Assembly (NCBI GenBank): GCA_032622095.1
Contig: CP136064.1
Span: 259,075,863 to 259,139,862, forward strand
From: Siphonodentalium dalli
Taxonomy: Eukaryota > Mollusca > Scaphopoda > Gadilida > Siphonodentaliidae
Reading direction: 5' to 3'
Length of the DNA stretch: 64,000 nt
The translations under genes and the position numbers were made by a program. The notes under the pieces are model-generated. The model had not been told where the DNA came from. It did not search any database and worked only from the letters and a program-made list of their open reading frames with translations. This document shows, piece after piece, positions 52,189 through 59,992 of this stretch; positions within the stretch are counted from its first letter, which is position 1, and every line of letters starts with the position of its first letter.

Positions 52189-53225
52189 TTATAATCTCTC
52201 TTATATTGGAGGTAACCAAATAGATAAATAACAGGTGCATGAATTCAAACACCCTGACACCGGTGTATGGAATACTAACAGTATGGCCCTAACAGTATTC
52301 CATACCGATGGCACCCTAGTTGCCGTGAGGGCATAATTCAAGAGATGGTGTAAAAGTGCCGATGTGAGGCAACAAAGTGACATGTCAGACACATGGTCCG
52401 CTTCAGTTTCGCAATGATTTGACATGGACGGTTGAGTTCAACCTGATCGATCAGTCCGCTAGTCACGTTATCTGTCGCGATTCAAACTTCATATATCTTT
52501 AATGTTGCGCGTATTTTCTCTCTGATGTCCCTGTCCGAATTGACTTTTGTTGTTCCGTCGTGTTCCGCATTGCTTGATGTTCTTTTTTTTTAATGAATTC
52601 GATTGATGTGTTTGAATCTAGTCTTGTTGATGTCTGTCATGTCGTGGAATGCTGCTAAAAACAGTGGCTATAAACTGGGAATTCTATATTAGTCCCAGCT
52701 ATAACCGAACGGCTCAATTTTTCAGTTACCTTCCCATGGTGGGGTCTGCAATTTTTTTCCGAACACTAGGCGGGGGTGTGTGGGTGGTTCAGCAGCCTGG
52801 CTAACACAATTTTTCCTGGCTCCGTAAATGTTTTCCTGTAGTCATTTCTCTTCAAAATAATGCGACAAAAGGTTTTAAGAATGCTTCTATTATGTGATAG
52901 GTATATGCACTTAACTCTTGGTATGGGGTTGGAGATCACCATCAGTTAATAATGAGGGATGACACCAATGGGTAATAAAAATGTCAGCTTGCTAAATGTT
53001 TTCATCAAGGATCTATCAATGCACATTGATATGGAAAGGCTCAGGTTTAAATATTTCTAATAAAAATCAATTATTCAACCTGATATAAATGAACACATAA
53101 CACAATAATAGGTTCTTCAAATAAATGTAAACTCTACAAATAAAAATAGACTATTCAAAAAACCATTATAAAATAAAACATAAAGGTGCTAAAACAAACT
53201 TTAACCAATTTCAAAATCATTCGGT
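52189..53225. other. gene-poor stretch
   Basis: No gene recognised. A minus-strand frame at 52201-52425 has no known domain. Confidence 0.45.
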
Positions 53226-53640
53226 ACATTGGTCTAGGATCACCTCTAGATGGGAGCTGTCAAATTTGAATGATTTTCTATGAAAAACATGGCCACCGGC
53301 AGCCATCTTGGATTTTACTCTTTGCATCATTAAATCCTTTAGCACACCCTACATAGCTTATCCCTCATCCGATCATCACCAAACTTCATAGGAATCCTCG
53401 GTGTGACTTCTCAATGGGTGCCTACCATTTTTCCCGAATACTCTTTGTATGACTAAATCCTTACAGGTCACATTTCTCAACCAATCGTCACCAAACTTCA
53501 TATGGATCTCCAGGGTGACCTGAAAATTGGAGCCTCACTTTTTCCCCCGAAATTTGTTAAAAATAAACATGGCCGCCAGCTGCTATCTTGGATTTCAAAT
53601 GTGAATCCATCAGCACAACATACAGCCCACATTTATTGGG
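53226..53640. repeat. interspersed repeat with catcttggatt motif
   Basis: Imperfectly duplicated blocks contain aaaaacatggccacc / aaataaacatggccgcc, agctgctatcttggatt and tcaccaaacttcata (twice). This is the kind of dispersed repeat common in invertebrate genomes. No gene. Confidence 0.5.
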
Positions 53641-54079
53641 GAATTGCTTTGAAACTTTACAGCCTTATTGGTAAATCACAAATAGGAATGCTTCTATAAT
53701 CATGATACAGAACATAGATGGGATAATATCAGGACAACTAATTAAAATAGTCATTTGAAGCAGTTTGAAGGGTGGGTCCCTATCCCAGAATCGGAAAAAA
53801 TAAAAATTAGGGGCGGTGGGTACCCAGAGGGCGGAAAATATAAAAAAGCGCCTAGTGTCCGGAATTTGTTCCTGACCCCCCTGACCTTTCAGTCTTATAT
53901 ATGTCAGACCATTATTACGCGCGCGGCGTGCATACTAATGTACAAATTCTTGTTTCGCCTGGGCGCTGTCATAGCGCATGGGGTTCTATTTATAGAATGT
54001 TAATTATTGGGACACATTAAAAGTTGTAGTGCGACCCCAAGCCGAGCTGTAGTGCGACCCCGAGAGTAGTATTGGCTGC
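53641..54079. other. gene-poor stretch before the virus-like element
   Basis: It has an 82-codon plus frame (53755-54003) with no recognisable domain and a duplicated gtagtgcgaccccaag-like motif at 54030-54062. Confidence 0.4.
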
Positions 54080-54673
54080 CACTCTGGCCCACCCCGTCGC
54101 TCGATGCCACTCTGGCCCAAGGGCCAGAGTGGCATCTCCAGGATTTTTTTTATTTTTCTGGCCCATTTTGTTCTCGATGCCACTCTGGCCCATGGGCCAG
54201 AGTGGCATCTCCAAGATTTTTTTGATTTTTCTGGCCCACCCCGTCGCTCGATGCCACTCTGGCCCATGGGCCAGAGTGGCATCTCCAGGATTTTTTTTAT
54301 TTTTCTGGCCCATTTTGTTCTCGATGCCACTCTGGCCCATGGGCCAGAGTGGCATCTCCAAGATTTTTTTGATTTTTTTGGCCCACCCCGTCGCTCGATG
54401 CCACTCTGGCCCATGGGCCAGAGTGGCATCGAGAAAAAAATGGGCCAGAAAAAAAATAAAATATCCTGGAGATGCCACTCTGGCCCATGGGCCAGAGTGG
54501 CATCGAGCGACGGGGTGGGCCAGAAAAATAAAAAAAATCCTGGAGATGCCACTCTGGCCCATGGGCCAGAGTGGCATCGAGAAAAAAATGGGGCAGAAAA
54601 ATAAAAAAAATCCTGGAGATGCCACTCTGGCCCATGGGCCAGAGTGGCATCGAGCGACGGGGTGGGCCAGAGT
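54080..54673. repeat. cruciform-forming palindromic array
   Basis: Eight copies of a 34-bp palindrome (gatgccactctggccc then atgggccagagtggcatc) recur every 73-74 bp, at 54103, 54176, 54250, 54323, 54397, 54471, 54545 and 54618. Two spacer types alternate, and their orientation flips at the copy at 54397-54430, so the whole array is itself one large inverted repeat. The long frames on both strands (up to 217 codons) are translations of it. Confidence 0.93.
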
Positions 54674-54760
54674 GACGGCCCAGGTTCGGTCTAGAGGTTG
54701 TGTTAGATTCCAAAGAGTAAGGTGAGCGCTTCGAATGGTTTTTTTTTAATGAAAAGAGCA

Positions 54761-54968
54761 CAATTTACCAACACATCGATTTTTTTCTCGGATTCTAATG
54801 CCAGTGTGGTAAGCGAAGGGCGCTTCCCTTCGCTGGACTAACTGAACTTAGAATAATACCGAGAAAAAATAGATGTATTGGTAAATTATGCTACTTTACC
54901 AGTGCATTTTAACAAAAGCGAAAGTCTTCGAATGAATTCGAAGACGATAGCGTTGTAAAATGCATTTG
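54761..54968. repeat. nested hairpins near the element's left end
   Basis: Arms 54761-54798 (caatttaccaacacatcg ... ctcggattctaa) and 54848-54888 are imperfect complements around an inner hairpin, agcgaaggg / cccttcgct (54812-54834). A second hairpin, gtcttcgaat / attcgaagac, lies at 54924-54945 within weaker outer arms (gcattttaac / gttgtaaaatgc). This could be part of a terminal repeat of the virus-like element. The matching right end is outside the window. Confidence 0.55.
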
Positions 54969-55083
54969 CAGAAGTTACCTTTCAGTGAAATATGTTATAA
55001 GATAATGGTAAAATGGTACAGATAAAATTTTCCCCGAGTCAAATCGGTGTTTTTATTCATAGAAATATGATGTTTTTGACAAA

Positions 55084-55176
55084 AAAGAAACACACCTGAT
55101 TTGACGTTCGGAGAAATTTGGTGAAATACGCATGACGTCGTCAACGAGGCCCGCGCGTCCCATATACTTGGTCCTC
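55084..55176 (+). promoter_or_regulatory. promoter module, copy 1
   Basis: aaagaaacacacctgatttg, acgttcgg, aaatttggtgaaatacgc, atgacgtcgtca, then ccgcgcg and a TATA-like catatac. The same ordered series recurs twice at 56465-56620. GACGTCGTCA resembles an ATF/CREB site. A diverged inverted arm (ccgagtcaaatcggtgt, 55035-55051) stands just upstream, so this copy too was once palindromic. It lies about 60 bp before the gene at 55233. Confidence 0.6.
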
Positions 55177-55232
55177 GAAAAATGTTAACGTCATTAGATG
55201 CGTAAATTGTAACGTTAACGTTATTTTGAAAC

Positions 55233-55508
55233 ATGGATCCAGTAACGGAATTTCTCAAGACTATTGATGTACAGTACGACCATGTTCCTGCAACAACGCA
55301 AATGTCGACTCCACTGTATGCAGGAAATGTGACGCCACGTGTGGAACAGCAACAGATACCAATGGTGTATCCGCGAACGGATCGACAACCAGTGTATACA
55401 CCGCCGGTGAAAACACAACAAATAACTCAACCTGTTATATACCAAGTTATCAACAGTTCACAATGGGAAGAACAGACAAATTGTTACGGAATATTTGGCA
55501 GGAAATGA
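55233..55508 (+). CDS. small unknown protein of the virus-like element, first frame
   Basis: 91 codons from an ATG about 60 bp after a promoter module. It is rich in Pro, Gln, Thr and Val, with no signal peptide, membrane segment or known domain visible. It overlaps the next frame (55463-55681), which starts inside it in another phase. The two may be overlapping genes or one gene split by a frameshift at about 55460-55508; the shared promoter and single downstream 3' signal favour one transcription unit. Function not recognised. Confidence 0.5.
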   Translation: MDPVTEFLKTIDVQYDHVPATTQMSTPLYAGNVTPRVEQQQIPMVYPRTDRQPVYTPPVKTQQITQPVIYQVINSSQWEEQTNCYGIFGRK

Positions 55509-55681
55509 GGGATTTACGAAAACAATTAACACAAAAACCGACTGAATGTACAATCAACTTGAAACCTCACACGATTGACATACCAATTGAGGTACATGGT
55601 TTCCAGAAAGAACCTACGAAGCGAGCAACATTTGGATCACTCGGGAAAGATTTAACAGTGATGAAGAAACAAAAGAAATGA
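55463..55681 (+). CDS. small unknown protein of the virus-like element, second frame
   Basis: 72 codons in a different phase from the preceding frame. The start (MGRTDKLLRNIWQEMRDLRK) is charged and likely helical, possibly a short coiled coil, and the end is basic (LTVMKKQKK). The stop is 19 bases before a histone-type stem-loop at 55701. It could be the C-terminal half of the gene at 55233. Function not recognised. Confidence 0.5.
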   Translation: MGRTDKLLRNIWQEMRDLRKQLTQKPTECTINLKPHTIDIPIEVHGFQKEPTKRATFGSLGKDLTVMKKQKK

Positions 55682-55696
55682 TTTTTATATTATTTT

Positions 55697-55744
55697 AAAC
55701 GGCCCTTTTCAGGGCCACTTAAAATTCACGAAAGATACGCTCTG
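55697..55744 (+). terminator. histone-type mRNA 3' end signal, copy 1
   Basis: AAAC, then GGCCCT-TTTC-AGGGCC (55701-55716), then ACTT. The 6-bp stem and 4-base UUUC loop match the replication-dependent histone stem-loop. Eleven bases downstream, cacgaaagatacgctctg matches the purine-rich U7 snRNA target (close to CAAGAAAGA). No AATAAA lies directly at this end. Confidence 0.75.
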
Positions 55745-55935
55745 TATTATGCTATATGATGAACGTATTATATATATGAATGGTGGTAGTGGGTTTTTTT
55801 TTATTGTTAGGGAAGTATTCTTTGATAAATTATGTGAACATTCTCTCCAAGTTCATGATGAATGAATTTGGTTTTTTAAGAAATTATGTGAACATTATCT
55901 CCAGGAAGAATGAACAAATTGTTCAGTAGCAATTT

Positions 55936-55984
55936 CAGAGCGTATCTTTTTAAAACTTTGTGAGGCCCCGAAAAGGGCCGTTTT
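55936..55984 (-). terminator. histone-type mRNA 3' end signal, copy 3 (minus)
   Basis: Read on the minus strand: AAAAC, GGCCCT-TTTC-GGGGCC (55979 to 55964), TCAC, then aaaaagatacgctctg. The stem is 6 bp with one T-G closing pair at the loop. It lies 13 bases after the stop of the minus-strand gene at 55993, and its downstream element shares gatacgctctg with copy 1. Confidence 0.7.
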
Positions 55985-55992
55985 GGATGGTT

Positions 55993-56421
55993 TCAAAAGA
56001 AACCGCATGATGTGTTTGGGTTTGAATACAGCTGAAAGTTGTCTTGGGAACGTCGCAACCAAATGGCACAATTGCATGGCCGGCCTGTCTGTATCCCCCA
56101 GAGCGGTGCGAATTCGTACACCCGTTGCCCTGAGAAGATTATGATAGACCGCTGTAGTGATGTAGCCGCAAGTCGTAGCATCAATCTTGATGTCCCCAGC
56201 AATCTGGTATGTCGGAACCACCGTGGTGGCAGTCCAAACACCCGATCTCTGTTGTCCGTCATCAACATAACGGTGTACATATAGATATCAAAACAGTTAT
56301 CTATAGTCCCCGTTTCTGCTAAACTCAAAGCCTTCCATAGCATCTGCGGTTCATCCCCAAACACACCTTGCACCAGCATCCCATCCTCCAAATAGCTCCG
56401 ATACAGATCTCGGTAATCCAT
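55993..56421 (-). CDS. unknown protein of the virus-like element, probably frameshifted
   Basis: 142 codons from an ATG 44 bp after the inverted promoter copy. Up to about 56215 the frame reads as a plausible acidic to neutral protein (MDYRDLYRSYLEDG at the start). From there a second phase (open 55895-56221) looks more protein-like, while the original phase becomes Arg/Leu/Ser-rich. The original phase does carry the stop at 55993, just before the 3' signal. One or two frameshifts are therefore likely. No domain recognised. Confidence 0.5.
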   Translation of the reverse strand: MDYRDLYRSYLEDGMLVQGVFGDEPQMLWKALSLAETGTIDNCFDIYMYTVMLMTDNRDRVFGLPPRWFRHTRLLGTSRLMLRLAATSLQRSIIIFSGQRVYEFAPLWGIQTGRPCNCAIWLRRSQDNFQLYSNPNTSCGFF

Positions 56422-56464
56422 TTCGGTATGAATGAAGAATGGGAATATCTGTTTTTATTGAAAA

Positions 56465-56540
56465 CGCGCGGGCGCCGCTGACGACGTCTTCGCATATTTC
56501 ACCAAATTTTCCCGAACGTCAAAACAAGTGTGTTTCTTTT
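56465..56540 (-). promoter_or_regulatory. promoter module, copy 2 (minus, inverted partner)
   Basis: The reverse complement of 56545-56620 with only two mismatches over 76 bp, separated from it by four bases. It faces the minus-strand gene at 56421. ttcaataaaaac, just outside the arm, is a possible TATA-like box. Confidence 0.65.
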
Positions 56541-56544
56541 TGTT

Positions 56545-56638
56545 AAAAGAAACACACTTGTTTTGACGTTCGGGAAAATTTGGTGAAATATGCGATGACG
56601 TCGTCAGCGGCGTCCGCGCGTTTCATATAATATGGAGC
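56545..56638 (+). promoter_or_regulatory. promoter module, copy 3
   Basis: aaaagaaacacacttgtttt, gacgttcgggaaaatttggt, gaaatatgcgatgacgtcgt, cagcggcgtccgcgcg, then tttcatataatatgg with a TATA-like core. It drives rightward toward the small gene at 56666-57009. Confidence 0.65.
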
Positions 56639-56665
56639 GCAGTGTATTGTTTTTTTATCTTCAAA

Positions 56666-57009
56666 ATGTTCTCTAAACTAAAAGAGAAAATTTTGCTAAA
56701 ATTCTGTCGATGCTCGATTAAAGCATTGGTAGAAGAATGTTAGAGATTCGGAGAGGCATAAGATAGCCATTAGAGCACGAATTCCTGCAAAGACGGAGAC
56801 CCAGTCCTCCCAAGGTGTATGTGGAAACTCCAGAGTGGAACCCTACGTATAAGGAGGGGGCATTATATCCAGACTTGTCTGAATTTAATCCTCCAAGACC
56901 ACTACCAAGGTGGATTACCACTGAGGCAGCGAAATACGTGCCCAATCCACACTGGAGACCCACATACATCAAGGGTGGACTTTATCCCGATTTGTCTGAA
57001 TTTTATTGA
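56666..57009 (+). pseudogene. small broken gene with duplicated YPDLSEF segment
   Basis: An ATG at 56666 opens a 25-codon frame ending at 56741. A second phase from 56737 meets TAG at 56764 and then stays open to TGA at 57007. That last part carries two related segments, PTYKEGALYPDLSEF and PTYIKGGLYPDLSEF, each preceded by a W-x-P-like stretch. The likely original gene crosses one frameshift near 56738 and the TAG. It is flanked by a promoter module on the left and a histone-type 3' signal on the right, so it is a real transcription unit. Function not recognised. Confidence 0.5.
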
Positions 57010-57022
57010 CTCGGCAAACAAT

Positions 57023-57072
57023 TTAAACGGCCCTTTTCAGGGCCACCCAAATTTTTCAAAAGATATGCTCTG
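57023..57072 (+). terminator. histone-type mRNA 3' end signal, copy 2
   Basis: TTTAAAC, GGCCCT-TTTC-AGGGCC (57029-57044), ACCCAAA, then ttcaaaagatatgctctg. The ACCCA 3' flank is the exact metazoan histone form. It stands 20 bases after the stop at 57009. Stem and loop are identical to copy 1. Confidence 0.78.
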
Positions 57073-57109
57073 AATTTGCTAAAAAACGAAACAAATAAAT
57101 CAATAATAT

Positions 57110-57115
57110 TTTATT
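57110..57115 (-). terminator. poly(A) signal overlapping stop codon
   Basis: AATAAA on the minus strand overlaps the TAA stop (57111-57113) of the minus-strand gene ending there. This gene has no histone-type signal and contrasts with its three neighbours. Confidence 0.45.
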
Positions 57116-57518
57116 CACTATTTTTAAATAACATATCTTTTATTTTTGTTTGCGATAAACGTCTTTTTCTCTTTCTGGTAGGCAAAGTGGTCTGCTTAAT
57201 TTCAGTATCGTTAGCGCTTTTGGCTACAGTATTTATCACTTCCATCTGCGAATCCTCCGTGTTTAGAATAGTGATTTCATCATTTGATACCTCGGTTGAG
57301 GCGTATAATTCATCACTCTCAGTTTTCACATCCGCGATCTCGTTAATTGATATCGCGGTTGAGTTCCATTGTTCCCCACTTTCAGCTTTCATATCCGCGA
57401 TCTTGTTAGTTGATGTCTCAGTTTGATCAATGTCCATTACATCACATGGTGTGAGATCATCGTTGTCTGGTGTGTGCGTCCAAGTAGACTTCCCAGGAGT
57501 AGATTCACTCCGCGTCAA
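57111..57518 (-). CDS. acidic protein with basic nuclear-targeting tail, likely second half of the zinc-knuckle gene
   Basis: 135 codons, rich in Asp, Glu, Ser and Thr, with loosely repeated segments around INEIADVKTES, then a basic PTRKRKRRLS that looks like a nuclear localisation signal. No start codon fits well: the frame begins in the middle of the overlap with the zinc-knuckle frame at 57505-57702. The two phases meet at an A7 run, so they probably form one gene separated by a one-base change. Function not recognised. Confidence 0.5.
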   Translation of the reverse strand: MTRSESTPGKSTWTHTPDNDDLTPCDVMDIDQTETSTNKIADMKAESGEQWNSTAISINEIADVKTESDELYASTEVSNDEITILNTEDSQMEVINTVAKSANDTEIKQTTLPTRKRKRRLSQTKIKDMLFKNSE

Positions 57519-57702
57519 TGATGATTTTTTTCATCTGATCAATCTTCTTTTTCACAGTGCCATCACATTGAAAAGCCCAATGTGAACTTGAGTTGCACCT
57601 AAAACAGTTACCGTATGGTGGCACCCACTTTGTATTCTTTAAAACTTCTAATGCAAATTTTCGTAAATGTTGTAGGTTGTTACTCTGTAATCTTGGATCC
57701 AT
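57505..57702 (-). CDS. CCHC zinc-knuckle protein
   Basis: 65 codons from an ATG close to the divergent promoter. CFRCNSSSHWAFQC has the exact C-x2-C-x4-H-x4-C spacing of a retroviral-type zinc knuckle, which binds single-stranded nucleic acid. The stop follows an A7 run, beyond which the neighbouring phase is open for 135 codons and ends in a nuclear-targeting-like basic stretch. It is divergent from polymerase B and so likely expressed with it. It may be a replication-associated nucleic-acid-binding protein, but that role is inferred. Confidence 0.6.
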   Translation of the reverse strand: MDPRLQSNNLQHLRKFALEVLKNTKWVPPYGNCFRCNSSSHWAFQCDGTVKKKIDQMKKIIIDAE

Positions 57703-57734
57703 TGTGAGCGTTCGGTGCGTTATTCAATCGTCAG

Positions 57735-57852
57735 TGGAATGACGACGTGATGAAAATTCGCGTCGCTTTTATGCTCTGACACGGACGATGACTGCGCATG
57801 TCCGTGTCAGAGCATAAAAGCGACGCGAATTTTCATCACGTCGTCATTTCAC
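57735..57852. promoter_or_regulatory. palindromic divergent promoter
   Basis: About 50-bp arms (57735-57786 and 57800-57852; gatgaaaattcgcgtcgctt, ttatgctctgacacggac and complement) are separated by 13 bases. Each arm holds a TATA-like gcataaaag about 35-40 bp before a start codon region: polymerase B at 57854 on the right, the zinc-knuckle gene at 57702 on the left (somewhat further). The arm carries gacgacgtgatg, a partial ATF-like site. Confidence 0.65.
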
Positions 57853-57853
57853 G

Positions 57854-59992
57854 ATGAAGCGCCTTGTGCCATATTCAGATAGCGAAAGCGAACGAGATAA
57901 TAGAAAGAGAGTGCGACTGGATGATGACTGTAAATATTATACTATAAAAAATCTGACCGATAAATACTCGAGGAAATTTAAAACAGCATCAAAGAAATTC
58001 AACGTCACATTTCAAGAATTTCATCAACCATTTCAAACTGATCACAGAATTTTCAAAGATCTGGTGAACAGTTTGAAAGATGAGTGTGATACAGGACCAA
58101 AATATCAAATGAGAATTTCCATCTTTCATCCAGGGTTAGATCTAGGGATTCACGTCCCGTTCACTGAAGCAAAAGACCTGACGGGTGAATTATTGCTTGA
58201 CAACATAGAAAAAGTTGCACAATCGAACAAAAAATTCAAAATTCATGACGGACAGATGACATTTGACATCACTGTCACGCATATGCCTACAGGGACTGCA
58301 AGACATACCTTACATTATGGAGCATTCGGTGAACAAAATCAAATGAAAACAGTAAAGAAAAGTATTCTTCTGATTCAGAACGCAGAAGATAACATGTGTT
58401 TTGCGAGGGCTGTCGTTGTTCGTATGTGTAATACTGACAAAAAAGATACAGCTGAATGGAAGCAACAATGGAAACGGATTACGAGACCAGCAAGAGCTTC
58501 ACAACGGGAAGCTGCAAAGTCATTGTTGGATAAAGTGGGGTTATCACACGACACCAGTTGCGGGGCTGAGGAATACAAAATTATTCAGGAACAACTATAT
58601 CCTGAGTATGTTATAAAAATACATAGTCAATTTGCTGACGAAGGCTTTCTTTTTCAACCACCACCAGTTGGGAAAGAAAGTAAAGTTGTACATCTATATT
58701 TCAATGACAACCACTACGATGTAATCACAACTGTCACGGGATTCCTTGGATGTCATTATTACTGTGATGTCGGTTCGAACAACAGAGGTGCTCATATATG
58801 TCCACACAAGTGTAGGTGTTTCGAGGGTCAGATATGTCCCTTTGAACGATGGATACAATGCATCAAATGTAGGAGGACTTTTAGAAGTAAACGATGTCTC
58901 GACAATCATTTGAAAAAATCACTAAAACATGACAAAACTATTTGTGATATGATACACAAATGCCAGAAATGTGGGGTTGAAATCGTCACACGAAAGGAGA
59001 AAAGACATATATGTTCGGGAACAAAGAAGTGCAAATACTGTAAGGAAATCGTCGCATCAGATCACAGATGTCATATCCAGCAGTACCAAAAGAGAGAAAC
59101 ACAGAAAGCAGTAAAGGTACCATTCATATTTTTTGATTTTGAATGTCAACAAGATACTGGTGTTCATATACCCAATTTTTGTGTTGCACAAACTGCTTGT
59201 GAAAATTGTATATGTAAACCCATTGATGAAATATGCATTTCATGTGATTCTGTATTGTCAAACAGAGAATATATTTTTAAAGGAGAGAATGTATTGGAAA
59301 GATTTTGCAAATGGTTGTTTTACACCAACGATCATAAAGGTACAACATGTATTGCTCACAATGCAAGAGGTTACGATAGTCAGTTCCTCTTACATTACTT
59401 GGTGAACAATGGAAATTCAAAACCTAATGTTATTATGAATGGCAACAAAATACTTACTTTACAATGCAATGGTGTTAAAGTAATCGATTCGTTGAGTTTC
59501 ATCCCTATGGCATTATCTAAATTTCCAAAAACATTCCAACTTGAAGAAATGGCTAAAGGTTATTTTCCACATTGGGCAAATACACAGGACTTTCAGAATT
59601 ATGTAGGACCATATCTAGACAAAAAATACTATAAATCTGAAATCATGTCTGAGGAAAATAGAGATTCATTTCTGAAATGGTACGAAGCTAGGGGTGAAGA
59701 TATTTTTGATTTTCAAAAAGAAATTCAAAAGTATTGTAAATCAGATGTAGACATTTTAAGACGTGGATGTGGGAAATTCAGACTATGTGTAATGGAAACT
59801 GATCAAATAGATCCATTTCGGAAAGCAATAACATTAGCTCAAACCTGTAACCTTGCATGGAGAACAAATTCATTACCAGAGAATTTTCTAGGTATAATTT
59901 CAGACGCTGGATATCCACAAGCGCGTAAATTTTCAATGAAAGCAATTCGATGGCTACAGTACATTGCTACAAAATATAAACATAAAGCATGA
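57854..59992 (+). CDS. DNA polymerase B, N-terminal and exonuclease part
   Basis: First of three phases of a family B DNA polymerase, which replicates the element, probably by protein priming. About 179-290 resembles an OTU-type cysteine protease fold: DNMCFARA carries the Asp/Cys motif and NDNHYDVI the His motif. About 315-410 is Cys/His-rich, with CIKCRRTF...H-x6-H and further C-x2-C pairs. The 3'-5' exonuclease motifs are Exo I FFDFEC (Asp ~428), Exo II HNARGYDSQF (~501) and Exo III YCKSDVDIL (~630). The ATG follows the palindromic promoter directly. The phase closes at 59990-59992, and the conserved sequence continues one base over at about 59964, so there is a frameshift around 59950-59990. 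Confidence 0.9.
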   Translation: MKRLVPYSDSESERDNRKRVRLDDDCKYYTIKNLTDKYSRKFKTASKKFNVTFQEFHQPFQTDHRIFKDLVNSLKDECDTGPKYQMRISIFHPGLDLGIHVPFTEAKDLTGELLLDNIEKVAQSNKKFKIHDGQMTFDITVTHMPTGTARHTLHYGAFGEQNQMKTVKKSILLIQNAEDNMCFARAVVVRMCNTDKKDTAEWKQQWKRITRPARASQREAAKSLLDKVGLSHDTSCGAEEYKIIQEQLYPEYVIKIHSQFADEGFLFQPPPVGKESKVVHLYFNDNHYDVITTVTGFLGCHYYCDVGSNNRGAHICPHKCRCFEGQICPFERWIQCIKCRRTFRSKRCLDNHLKKSLKHDKTICDMIHKCQKCGVEIVTRKEKRHICSGTKKCKYCKEIVASDHRCHIQQYQKRETQKAVKVPFIFFDFECQQDTGVHIPNFCVAQTACENCICKPIDEICISCDSVLSNREYIFKGENVLERFCKWLFYTNDHKGTTCIAHNARGYDSQFLLHYLVNNGNSKPNVIMNGNKILTLQCNGVKVIDSLSFIPMALSKFPKTFQLEEMAKGYFPHWANTQDFQNYVGPYLDKKYYKSEIMSEENRDSFLKWYEARGEDIFDFQKEIQKYCKSDVDILRRGCGKFRLCVMETDQIDPFRKAITLAQTCNLAWRTNSLPENFLGIISDAGYPQARKFSMKAIRWLQYIATKYKHKA

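Noticed and set aside
54004-54761. Frames of 154-217 codons on both strands over the palindromic array
   Set aside because: Translations of palindromic DNA give similar peptides in several phases, with no start context or conserved domain.
55895-55992. Extension of the alternative minus-strand phase to 55895
   Set aside because: It would translate through the histone-type stem-loop; the other phase stops just before it, so the extension is unlikely to be coding.
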